From contig JANOFU010000008.1 in assembly GCA_031413815.1 (NCBI GenBank), positions 1 through 64,000 on the forward strand: 64,000 bases of DNA. The letters are read 5' to 3'. The stretch is from JAGVSR01 sp031413815. GTDB lineage: Bacteria > Pseudomonadota > Alphaproteobacteria > Rhizobiales > Hyphomicrobiaceae. How positions within the stretch are numbered: position 1 is the stretch's first letter; each line of letters begins with the position of its first letter. This document shows positions 44,162 to 52,373 of the stretch, one piece after another. Under the pieces are notes generated by a model, which had not been told where the DNA came from, did no database searches, and was given only the letters and a program-made list of their open reading frames with translations. The translations under genes and the position numbers were made by a program.

Positions 44162-45214
44162 ATGTTTTCAATCCACGACTCTGTGCGCCCACTCCGGCGC
44201 CACCTTTTTCTCCTCATCTCAGCCAGTTTGTGTTCTGCCAGCGCTACATCTGCGCTTGCAGCCGACGTGAACGTTTATTCGTTCCGCGAGCCGGATTTGG
44301 TCAAGCCGTTGATCGAAGCTTTCACCGCGAAGACCGGCATCACCGTCAATATGATCTACGCCAAAGACGGTCTCATCGAGCGTATGGCAGCCGAGGGCAA
44401 GAACAGTCCCGCTGACGTGCTGCTGACCAATGAGTTCGGTTTGTTGACGTTGGCTAAGGCTCAGGGCGTCACGGCTGCGAGCACGTCGGACGCTGTTAAG
44501 GGGGCAATTCCCGAATCCTTGCGTGACCCGGATGGACATTGGTTCGCGCTTACTCGCCGCGCCCGCGTGCTTTATGTCTCGAAGGATCGCGTCAAAGACG
44601 TGGCCATCACTTACGAAGATTTGGCAGACCCAAAGTGGAAAGGCCGCGTCTGCATGCGGTCAGGCCAGCACACCTATTCGACGGCGCTGGTGGCATCGAT
44701 GGTCGCTCACCTCGGCGAAGAGAAAGCCGAGGCCTGGCTCACAGGTCTCAAGGCCAATTTGGCGCGCAAGCCTGCAGGCGGCGATCGCGAAGCGGTTCGC
44801 GATGTTCAGGCTGGCCTGTGCGATATCGCGATCGGTAACACGTACTACATGGCAGCGATGCTGAAGAACCCTGAGCAGAAGGCGTGGGCCGACGCCGTCA
44901 GAATCGTGTTTCCGAATGCAAAGGATCGCGGCACTCACGTCAACGTTTCGGGCATGGCCCTGGCGGCGAATGCTCCCAATCGCGACAGCGCTGTGAATCT
45001 GATGGAGTATCTGGTCTCGCCGGATGCGCAGAAGGTTTATGCTGAAACGATCTACGAGTATCCAGTGGTCGACGGTGTTCCGGTGTCGGCAGTGGTTGCA
45101 AGCTGGGGCGACTTGAAGGCCGATGCGCTGCCACTCGAGAAGATTGGCGAGTTGCGCAAAAAAGCCTCCGAGCTCGTTGATAAGGTCCGTTTCGACGCAG
45201 GTCCAAGTTCCTAA
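44162..45214 (+). CDS. Iron(III) ABC transporter substrate-binding protein (FutA/FbpA type)
   Basis: A 350-residue periplasmic binding protein. A signal peptide (about 1-33, ending SALAA) precedes ADVNVYSFREPDLVKPLIEAF and the hinge region NTYYMAAM with the paired tyrosines typical of Fe3+-binding FutA/FbpA proteins. The ATG at 44162 has a ggag site; a longer frame from 44072 lacks support. It precedes the cysteine-rich gene and the permease on the same strand, behind the ICE-like box at 44003-44019. No ATP-binding subunit is adjacent. Confidence 0.9.
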   Translation: MFSIHDSVRPLRRHLFLLISASLCSASATSALAADVNVYSFREPDLVKPLIEAFTAKTGITVNMIYAKDGLIERMAAEGKNSPADVLLTNEFGLLTLAKAQGVTAASTSDAVKGAIPESLRDPDGHWFALTRRARVLYVSKDRVKDVAITYEDLADPKWKGRVCMRSGQHTYSTALVASMVAHLGEEKAEAWLTGLKANLARKPAGGDREAVRDVQAGLCDIAIGNTYYMAAMLKNPEQKAWADAVRIVFPNAKDRGTHVNVSGMALAANAPNRDSAVNLMEYLVSPDAQKVYAETIYEYPVVDGVPVSAVVASWGDLKADALPLEKIGELRKKASELVDKVRFDAGPSS

Positions 45215-45302
45215 TCCGATCACAGCGTGGGCGGCCTTGAGATGCGGATGCTCCGCAGCTCCGGGTCGCCGATCAGGCTGTTCCAAGCCGTCGAGGAACA
45301 CC

Positions 45303-45827
45303 ATGGCTAACGCATCAAAGCACCAGTGCCGTCCGCTTTCAGACGTGCCGCACCTGCTCGATCACAAGGTTGGATTGCGTCCTGAAACATGTGTCGGCCG
45401 TTCGTTCCGTTGTGGGATGCACGCCCTTCGCAGCGGCGATCAAGCCAATTGGGCAAGGGCCTGGCAAGAACTCGCGCAGGCCAGCCGCAGTGCGGACGCT
45501 GACAAGCTGGTGGTCCGGCTGGCGGTGTTTGTCGAAACGGTCGAAGCGGCATCGGTGCGCCGGATCGATGTGCTGCCAACGGGCTGCCCGGGTTTGTGCC
45601 GCGACGAATGTTTGGCTGTCTCGATCTTGGCCGCCTCGCAGCACGGAGCCTGCCCAGCCTTGCGGGCCTGTGCGTTTGCTTTGCTTGAGACGTCGCAGTT
45701 GGACCGCCCTTTGCAAGCTGCGACCGAGTTTGCCGGCGAACTGCGCAACGCCGGATTTGTGTTATCCGCGCAAGCTGTATGCAATTCAGCGGCACTGATA
45801 TCCATATCTGGCGGTCCAAGGAATTGA
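45303..45827 (+). CDS. Cysteine-rich protein in the iron uptake operon
   Basis: A 174-residue cytoplasmic protein with nine cysteines: C9, C30, C37, C95, C99, C103, C117, C123 and C160. The segment LPTGCPGLCRDEC resembles the second cysteine pair of thioredoxin-like [2Fe-2S] proteins and DUF1636 metal-binding proteins, so a metal or Fe-S role is possible. A clear agga site precedes ATG 45303. It sits between the Fe3+-binding protein and the permease, in the place where accessory iron genes occur. The family assignment is tentative. Confidence 0.7.
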   Translation: MANASKHQCRPLSDVPHLLDHKVGLRPETCVGRSFRCGMHALRSGDQANWARAWQELAQASRSADADKLVVRLAVFVETVEAASVRRIDVLPTGCPGLCRDECLAVSILAASQHGACPALRACAFALLETSQLDRPLQAATEFAGELRNAGFVLSAQAVCNSAALISISGGPRN

Positions 45828-45892
45828 CTTTTGGCGCATGGCTTCCGGTCACAACCCACTGAGGCAAGATTTGCCGGAGCCTAGCGCATGAC

Positions 45893-47629
45893 ATGACCGC
45901 ATCTCCATTGCCGCCGTCTGCGTCCAGCCCAGTTGCAGCGCGCTCGCTTGAGGGCCTTGTGGCGCGGTTTTCGAAGTGGCGGGCATGCCGCCAGTCGTCT
46001 CCCCTTTGGACCTGTGCCGTCGCTGCTGTCGTTCTTGTGATGCTGCTGCCGGTGGCGTCATTAGTTTATCTGGCACTCGGAACGGCGTCGGAGTCATGGC
46101 CGCACTTGCTGGCGCACGTCTTGCCGGTCACGGTTTGGCAGACCCTCGTATTGGTCACCGGCGTTGGCATACTGACACTCGTCGCAGGGACAGCGACCGC
46201 ATGGCTCATCACGATGTACCGGTTTCCCGGCCGCGGACTTCTTGACAGGCTATTGGTTCTGCCGCTGGCGATGCCGACGTACATCGTTGCGTACTGCTAT
46301 GCGGATTTGATGAGCTATGCTGGCCCCGTTCAGGGCTTCATCCGCAAAAACGGGGACTTTGCATCTGCGCGCGACTACTGGTTCCCCGATATCCATTCGA
46401 CCGGTGGTGCAACGCTGGTGATGGCATCAGTGCTGTATCCGTACGTCTACCTGACGGCGCGAGCCAGCTTTGTGCAGCAGTCCGTTTGCGCTCTCGAAGT
46501 GGCCCGAACGCTGGGCCAATCATCGATGGGAGCGTTCTGGCGGGTTGCACTGCCGCTCGCGCGGCCAGCGCTTGCTGCAGGCGTGGCGCTGGTTATCATG
46601 GAGACCTTGAACGATCTGGGCGCTGTGCAGTATCTCGGCGTTCAGACGCTATCGTCGAGCATTTATACGACGTGGCTGCAGCGATCTGATCTCGCCGGCG
46701 CTGCGCAACTTGCAACTCTAGCGCTGGCGGCCGTCGTCTTGGTGATCGTGTTGGAGCGTCGCGCGCGAGGCTTCGGCCGGTTCCACCATACGACGGGCCG
46801 CTTTCGCTCCATTCCGTTTCAGGACATCGAGGGCTGGAAAGGATACGTCGCGGGTGGCCTTTGTGCACTGCCGTTCATCGCTGGGTTTGTGATCCCCGTT
46901 CTGGTTCTGCTGCGTCACGCAGCCGTTCATGCCGGGCACTCGATGAGCAGCGGTGTCGTCCATGCCGCAGTCAATAGCCTGATGCTATCGGCGGCGGTAG
47001 CGACAGCGGCGGTGTGCGTGGCAGTGTTATTGGCGTATGCAGCGCGTGTTGCCTCCAATGGCTTCATCCGCCCTGCAGTGCAGGTGGCGGGCCTTGGCTA
47101 TGCCGTCCCCGGCACAGTCTTGGCGATCGGAGTTCTCATACCGTTTGCGGCATTCGACAATTGGATCGATGGTTGGGCGCGCGACGCGATCGGGTCATCG
47201 ACCGGGCTGCTGCTGTCGGGAACTCTTGTGGCCCTCAGCGTAGCTCTGGTTATCCGCTTCTTGGCGGTTGCGCTGGGCACTGTCACAGCTGGACTCGAAC
47301 GCGTCTCGCCCAATCTGGATGCCGCAGCGCGGGCGCTGGGTGAAACCGCGTTGTCGGCCATGGTCCGTGTCCATCTGCCGCTGCTGCTGCCCGCGCTTGG
47401 CGCCGCGGCCCTTCTGGTTTTCGTCGATGCTATGAAGGAGCTGCCCGCAACACTTCTGTTGCGGCCCTTTAACTATGAGACGCTGGCAACACACGTCTAC
47501 AGCTTGGCGGCGCTGGAGCAGTTCGAAACCGCCGCTCTGGGGGCAATTTTGATTGTTGCTGCTGGGTTGGTGCCTGTGCTTCTGCTGCACAAGGCTGTGG
47601 CCGGCGGGCGGGCGGGAAGCGCGCGTTAG
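45893..47629 (+). CDS. Iron(III) ABC transporter permease (FutB/FbpB type)
   Basis: A 578-residue inner-membrane permease with about 12 helices formed by two fused transport domains, each with the EAA-type loop (SFVQQSVCALEVARTLGQSS in the first half, LDAAARALGETALSAMV in the second). This two-in-one architecture is typical of FbpB/ThiP-type Fe3+ permeases. It follows the cysteine-rich gene after 65 bp. The ATPase that would power it is not in this part of the window. Confidence 0.91.
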   Translation: MTASPLPPSASSPVAARSLEGLVARFSKWRACRQSSPLWTCAVAAVVLVMLLPVASLVYLALGTASESWPHLLAHVLPVTVWQTLVLVTGVGILTLVAGTATAWLITMYRFPGRGLLDRLLVLPLAMPTYIVAYCYADLMSYAGPVQGFIRKNGDFASARDYWFPDIHSTGGATLVMASVLYPYVYLTARASFVQQSVCALEVARTLGQSSMGAFWRVALPLARPALAAGVALVIMETLNDLGAVQYLGVQTLSSSIYTTWLQRSDLAGAAQLATLALAAVVLVIVLERRARGFGRFHHTTGRFRSIPFQDIEGWKGYVAGGLCALPFIAGFVIPVLVLLRHAAVHAGHSMSSGVVHAAVNSLMLSAAVATAAVCVAVLLAYAARVASNGFIRPAVQVAGLGYAVPGTVLAIGVLIPFAAFDNWIDGWARDAIGSSTGLLLSGTLVALSVALVIRFLAVALGTVTAGLERVSPNLDAAARALGETALSAMVRVHLPLLLPALGAAALLVFVDAMKELPATLLLRPFNYETLATHVYSLAALEQFETAALGAILIVAAGLVPVLLLHKAVAGGRAGSAR

Positions 47630-47801
47630 CGATGCGCCGGCTCGGCGACCTCGTTGTGTACTTGGGCGTCAATGATGTTGCGCCGCCACGCGCACTTGTT
47701 TACGGTGCGCACTCATTGATGAGGCGAGAAAATCGTCGAACGTGCTGGCTGCTTTTCGCAAGTGCTCTCGAAGGTTGCCGTCCGCCGGAGCCGATTTCAA
47801 C

Positions 47802-49637
47802 ATGACACCTCGAATATCGCGGCATCGTCGCATCTTCTTGGTCTCCGCATGTGCCCTTCTGGTGCTCGGTTCAGGCTTCTTCGTCACTGTCGTTCCTTGG
47901 CTGATGATGCAGAAGCCGGGCCTGCCGATCAACGCCGTTCATGCGGAAGGGACGGGCCGGGTTCGGGTCACGGCACCAGTCGTGCTCATGAGTTCGCCGC
48001 GGCTGGTGATTGAAAATGGCGTCGTGTCGCTGGCGCCTGAGCAAGCTGCACAAGCGCAGACCAAGCTCGACCTCCTGTCGCTGATCTCAAGTGGGAACGC
48101 CGACCTCGTCCTCGAAGACGCGACGCTGTCCCTGGAGGCCGGTCAACAAGCTGGCAATACCCAAGGCGCTCGCTCGCTGCTCGTAGAGACACTTCTTAAA
48201 GCGTCGTTCTTGTCGCTTTCGATGAAGAACTGCAAGATGGTCGTCAAGCGATCGGGTGGCCGTGAAGAGACGCTATCAAAGCTAACCGCAACTCTTGCCA
48301 AGGATGGCAGTGCAGCGCTTAAAATCACCGGACAGTTCGATCTGCGCCAGGAGCGCGTTTCGATTGAAGCGGCCATTGGTACTCAATCTGCCAAATCAGG
48401 GAACGATGATCTGCCGATTGAGTTGGCGCTGTCCAGCAAGCACATCGAGGGCAGCGTCAATGGCAAACTCGTTCTCAGCAAGGCCTTGCAGCTGATCGCG
48501 CAGACCGCCGATGTTCAAGTGCCGAGCTTAACGGCTGCAGCCAATTGGCTGGGTGGGGCATGGCCGGAAATTCCTGGTGTCTCTCCGCTTCGCATGACAG
48601 GGGCTATGGATTGGCTAGGCGACACGGTCACCTTCAGCAACGCTCGCATCGAGCTCAGCGAGCACGCGGCTTCGGGCAGTCTGTCGCTCACGGCCGGCCA
48701 GAGACGTCCGCTGATTGAAGGCACGCTCGCATTTGACGATCTCGATGTGTCGAAGTTTGTGAAGCCTGCATTGGGACCCGATCCCCAACACGCCGGTGAT
48801 CAATGGAGGATCGAAAGCATCCTGCCGAGCGATGTATCACGCACACTGTTGCATGAAGTTGATGCGGATCTGCGGGTTTCAGCGTCACGCGTCACAGATG
48901 GAACGTCGGTGTTGGGTCGCGGCGCTGGCAGCGTGTCGATCAAGAGCGGCGTGGCCAACGCGGCATTCGCAGAGCTTGAAAGCGAAGGCGGCGGGACGGG
49001 CAACTTAGAAGTCGAAGTGGATGCCAATGGCAATGTGCCGAGCTACACGTTGAATGGCCGGATGTCGTCGTTCGAGACCTCCGCTTTGATGGCGACGCTG
49101 TTTGGTTATCCGGCCATGACGGGGCGAGCTGAGATTTCGGCAGATCTGTCAGCGACTGGAATTTCGAGCAGTCAGATTCGCGAGTCTCTTGGCGGCAAGA
49201 TCACGATGTCGGCTGCGACCGGAATAACGATCGCGACGGATCTCTTGTCGCTGATCCGCAAAACGGGCACTCAGCCGCGCGTTGGCTGGCCGGCATCGTC
49301 AGGTCAAAGCCAAATGCGGCTCGACTCATTCACGACACGGGTTGAAGCCGCGCGTGGGAGGCTGAAAGTCGCGACGTTTGAAGGACTGGTGGGGGCTCAG
49401 AAAATTTTCGGCTACGGCACCGCAGATTTGGGCACGCGCACGATCGATCTGGAAATCGAAGCGCATACGTTAGCCGCGCCCCGCACGGCGCTGAAAGCGG
49501 GCGCTATCACAGTGAAATCGATCAATGTGCAGGGTGCGTGGCCGAATCCAACGGTTCGTGCGTCGGCCCCGGCCGCGAAGCGGTCGCAATCGCCCGATGA
49601 ACTCGACCGCGCCACACGCAAACGCAATAAGAGCTAG
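47802..49637 (+). CDS. AsmA-like envelope protein
   Basis: A 611-residue protein with one N-terminal membrane anchor (about 10-33) and a long periplasmic part of repeated beta-strands, ending with the AsmA C-terminal region (GYGTADLGTRTIDLEIEAHTL). AsmA-like proteins are implicated in outer-membrane biogenesis and lipid transport. The start is ATG 47802 with ggag 11 nt upstream; a GTG at 47742 is the longer alternative. It is 170 bp after the iron permease and converges on the M15-like peptidase gene. Confidence 0.82.
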   Translation: MTPRISRHRRIFLVSACALLVLGSGFFVTVVPWLMMQKPGLPINAVHAEGTGRVRVTAPVVLMSSPRLVIENGVVSLAPEQAAQAQTKLDLLSLISSGNADLVLEDATLSLEAGQQAGNTQGARSLLVETLLKASFLSLSMKNCKMVVKRSGGREETLSKLTATLAKDGSAALKITGQFDLRQERVSIEAAIGTQSAKSGNDDLPIELALSSKHIEGSVNGKLVLSKALQLIAQTADVQVPSLTAAANWLGGAWPEIPGVSPLRMTGAMDWLGDTVTFSNARIELSEHAASGSLSLTAGQRRPLIEGTLAFDDLDVSKFVKPALGPDPQHAGDQWRIESILPSDVSRTLLHEVDADLRVSASRVTDGTSVLGRGAGSVSIKSGVANAAFAELESEGGGTGNLEVEVDANGNVPSYTLNGRMSSFETSALMATLFGYPAMTGRAEISADLSATGISSSQIRESLGGKITMSAATGITIATDLLSLIRKTGTQPRVGWPASSGQSQMRLDSFTTRVEAARGRLKVATFEGLVGAQKIFGYGTADLGTRTIDLEIEAHTLAAPRTALKAGAITVKSINVQGAWPNPTVRASAPAAKRSQSPDELDRATRKRNKS

Positions 49638-49739
49638 CGGCGATCACGGCTGAAACGATCCTCAAGGACAGAGCGAGAAGTGCAGAGTGCACCCTCCCTC
49701 CCTCCGATTCTTTTCCAGACTTGCGGCTTGCTATCCGGT

Positions 49740-50456
49740 CTACCAGCGGCGCTTCGGACCGGTATCGGCGTGGAACAATCCGCCCCCGTAATGCTTGACG
49801 CCGCCCAGCGAGCCGTGGCCGCGCAGGAACGCAACTGCGCCGCGCCAATTGCCATGGACACGGAAGTCGACGGCGTTGCCGGTCAAGTGGTGCGATTTCT
49901 TGGCCCCGCCGACGCTGGCGTTGTGCTTTTTCCCGCGGCACGTCGAGCTGACTGTCACTGATCCATACTTTGAGGCGACCTGACCGACGAGGGAGACGAG
50001 CGTTCCATTCAAGCATGACGATGACGCGACCCAGCGAACGCCGCCGCCAGTGAGGCTTTTGGATGGGGGTGAGACATCGGTCAGAGTTTTGGTGTCAATG
50101 GCTGCGTACTTCTTGCCGCTCGCCTTTTTCTTGGCGGCTTGCTTGCCGGTCTTGGATCCGTAGCTCTTGGCGTAGGTCCCCAGCGGGCTGGACTTGAGCT
50201 TCTTGGCTTTGGCTTTTTCAACGCGCTTGGGCTTTTTGGGCTGGCCGGAATACCCACTGTCGCCGTAGCCGCCCCAGGCATTGGAGCCCTGAGCCTTCAA
50301 TTCTGACTCGCTCTGCCAGCCCGTCGGCTTGGCTTCGGCGGCGTTGGTGCCAAGCCCGATGAGGGCGGCGAATGCGATGACGATGGCTGCAAAAACAGGA
50401 ATGACAAACCGTGACTTCAGGCCCGCTGAGGCAGCGGCGTGACCGATACGCGACAT
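49740..50456 (-). CDS. M15-type D-Ala-D-Ala carboxypeptidase-like secreted protein
   Basis: A 238-residue protein with a signal peptide (about 15-42), a Lys/Ala/Ser-rich linker of about 100 residues, and a C-terminal peptidase-like domain: SSTCRGKKHNASVGGAKKSHH, then LTGNAVDFRV and HYGGGLFHADTGPKRRW. The S-x-x-x-G-x-A-x-D and H-x-D-x-G patterns match zinc-dependent peptidoglycan peptidases of the M15 (YcbK-like) group. I use ATG 50456, which has a strong gggga site, over the ATG at 50525. The basic linker may bind the cell wall. Confidence 0.85.
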   Translation of the reverse strand: MSRIGHAAASAGLKSRFVIPVFAAIVIAFAALIGLGTNAAEAKPTGWQSESELKAQGSNAWGGYGDSGYSGQPKKPKRVEKAKAKKLKSSPLGTYAKSYGSKTGKQAAKKKASGKKYAAIDTKTLTDVSPPSKSLTGGGVRWVASSSCLNGTLVSLVGQVASKYGSVTVSSTCRGKKHNASVGGAKKSHHLTGNAVDFRVHGNWRGAVAFLRGHGSLGGVKHYGGGLFHADTGPKRRW

Positions 50457-50864
50457 AGACGAACTCCCCTTCTCACACCCAGACGCCTCAAATTTCGTAA
50501 GGCTTCCCCGTTGGGTCGACGACATGGTTAACAGATGACTTCACAGCCGCAGACCTACACGGCGCGCCGAGCTACCCAAGGGTGTTTTTTGGAGAATGGT
50601 TAATATGAAGAAGTGCGGTGAGGGTTGTGCTCTACAACTATTAATCCGATGCTCACGATCACTTGGCGCTTACAGTAAAACCACACATTCGACGGCATAG
50701 AGCAATTCAATCTAGAGTCGTAACTAAGTGGAAGCTTTCTATTCTTGCGATTTTCTGTTTTTTTAATGCTTCAATCGCTGGCTTCATCCGAGTAAACGGG
50801 AAGTATATGCCGCCTGCGACAATCAGGCAGGCTCTGAACGCGCATTGATGGTCACGATGAGTGC
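50457..50864. other. AT-richer intergenic region before glpD's end
   Basis: This 408-bp stretch is noticeably more AT-rich than the surrounding genes, especially about 50590-50780. A plus-strand frame (50663-50848, TTG start) would encode 61 residues with a hydrophobic patch around LSILAIFCFFNASIAGF, but its start and ribosome site are poor. It also holds the upstream region of the minus-strand peptidase gene. No RNA gene is recognised. Confidence 0.4.
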
Positions 50865-52370
50865 TTATAGCAGCCTTGCGATGCGCCCGCTCGCCTGCTT
50901 CTGATCCTGCGCAGACTTGAGATGCAGTCCCGTCTTTGTGCGCCGCCAAAGCACGTCGTCCGCTGACGACGCCCACTCGTTGTCTTTGAGATAGACCACT
51001 TCGCGCTCCGTCAGACCCCCACCCAGATCTGCGCCGAGACCGGCGGGGTCCTTCGCATCGCCGAGAAGATCGGCCGTGCACGTGCCATAACGCCGGGCGA
51101 GATGTTCGAGTGTCGAAGGGGGAAACGCCGGGTAGCAGGCGATTAAAACGGACAGAAACGCGGAAAAGTTGGCATCCGGCATGCCACCGCCCGGCAGCGC
51201 GGCGGTTGCTGTCCAAGCGGGTCCCATGGGCGGCAACTGGGGACGCAGTTTTTCCAGCACCGCTTCGGCCAGCCGCCGGTAGGTCGTGACCTTGCCGCCG
51301 AGCACCGTCAGCAGCTCGGGCCCATCGCCAGAGCCTTCCAGGTCGAGGCGGTAGTCGCGGCTGACGGCCGATGGATTGGCTTCCGCGTCGTCATAAAGTG
51401 GCCGCACGCCAGCGTACCGCCAGACGATGTCCTCAGCTTTAAGGGGCATCACGAAAAACGCATTGGCGAGATTGAGAAGATAACTTTCTTCTTCGGCTGA
51501 GATCACGACATGGCGGCGGTCGCCGTCAAACGGAACGTCCGTGGTGCCGATCAGTGTAAAGTCCCGCTCGAACGGCAGCGCGAAAACAACCCGGCCATCC
51601 TTGTTTTGCAGCAGGTAGGCATCATCCGCCCCGGCAATGCGCGGCACAACGATATGGCTGCCTTTGACAAGCCGGATACGAGGTGCGCCGTTAGACGTTG
51701 AGCGCCCGAACGCAAGGGCGCTGACGTCATCGGCCCAGGGCCCCGCTGCATTGACGATCGTGCGGGCCGTGCAGGTTGATCGGCCGGTTTTGCCGTCCAG
51801 TTCAAGCCGCCAGCCTTCCTTTTCGCGATGGAGGCCAGTGAGCGCCGTTCGCGTCTGGATGCTGGCGCCCCGGTCGGCCGCGGCGCGCGCATTGGCGACC
51901 ACGAGACGCGCATCATCGACCCAGCAGTCCCAATAACTGAATCCATGGGTGAGTTCTGGGCGGAGAGCTTGACCCGCCTTGTCGCGCGTCAGGTCAATGG
52001 ACTGCGATCCCGGTAGCAAACGGCGCCGGGCCAGATGATCGTAGAGAAACAGTCCCGCACGAATGACGGCGCGCGGGCGCATACCCTCGACATGTGGCAA
52101 CACGAAGCGCATTGGCCAGATGATGTGCGGAGCGCGTGCGAGCAGAATTTCTCGTTCCTGCAGCGCCTCGCGGACTAGGCGGAATTCGTACTGCTCCAGA
52201 TAGCGCAGGCCGCCATGAATGAGCTTTGAGCTCGCCGACGACGTCGCGCCGCCCAGATCGCCCATCTCGACGAGCACCACCTTGAGGCCACGGCCGGCGG
52301 CATCAGCGGCAATCCCGGCGCCATTGATGCCGCCGCCTATGATCGCCAGATCGTAAAGCGGCCCCGTCAT
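50865..52370 (-). CDS. glpD: Aerobic glycerol-3-phosphate dehydrogenase
   Basis: GlpD oxidises sn-glycerol-3-phosphate to dihydroxyacetone phosphate and passes electrons to quinone at the membrane. The 501-residue FAD enzyme has the dinucleotide motif IIGGGINGAGIAADAAGRG near the N-terminus, SSASSKLIHGGLRYLE, TIVNAAGPWAD, and a C-terminal alpha-helical domain. The ATG at 52370 begins 3 bp after the stop of the symporter gene, so the two are in one transcript. No glpK or glycerol transporter is visible. Confidence 0.94.
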   Translation of the reverse strand: MTGPLYDLAIIGGGINGAGIAADAAGRGLKVVLVEMGDLGGATSSASSKLIHGGLRYLEQYEFRLVREALQEREILLARAPHIIWPMRFVLPHVEGMRPRAVIRAGLFLYDHLARRRLLPGSQSIDLTRDKAGQALRPELTHGFSYWDCWVDDARLVVANARAAADRGASIQTRTALTGLHREKEGWRLELDGKTGRSTCTARTIVNAAGPWADDVSALAFGRSTSNGAPRIRLVKGSHIVVPRIAGADDAYLLQNKDGRVVFALPFERDFTLIGTTDVPFDGDRRHVVISAEEESYLLNLANAFFVMPLKAEDIVWRYAGVRPLYDDAEANPSAVSRDYRLDLEGSGDGPELLTVLGGKVTTYRRLAEAVLEKLRPQLPPMGPAWTATAALPGGGMPDANFSAFLSVLIACYPAFPPSTLEHLARRYGTCTADLLGDAKDPAGLGADLGGGLTEREVVYLKDNEWASSADDVLWRRTKTGLHLKSAQDQKQASGRIARLL

Positions 52371-52373
52371 CGC

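Noticed and set aside
50663..50848. A 61-residue plus-strand frame with a hydrophobic segment.
   Set aside because: TTG start, no convincing ribosome site and no recognisable family; left as a remark in the intergenic entry.
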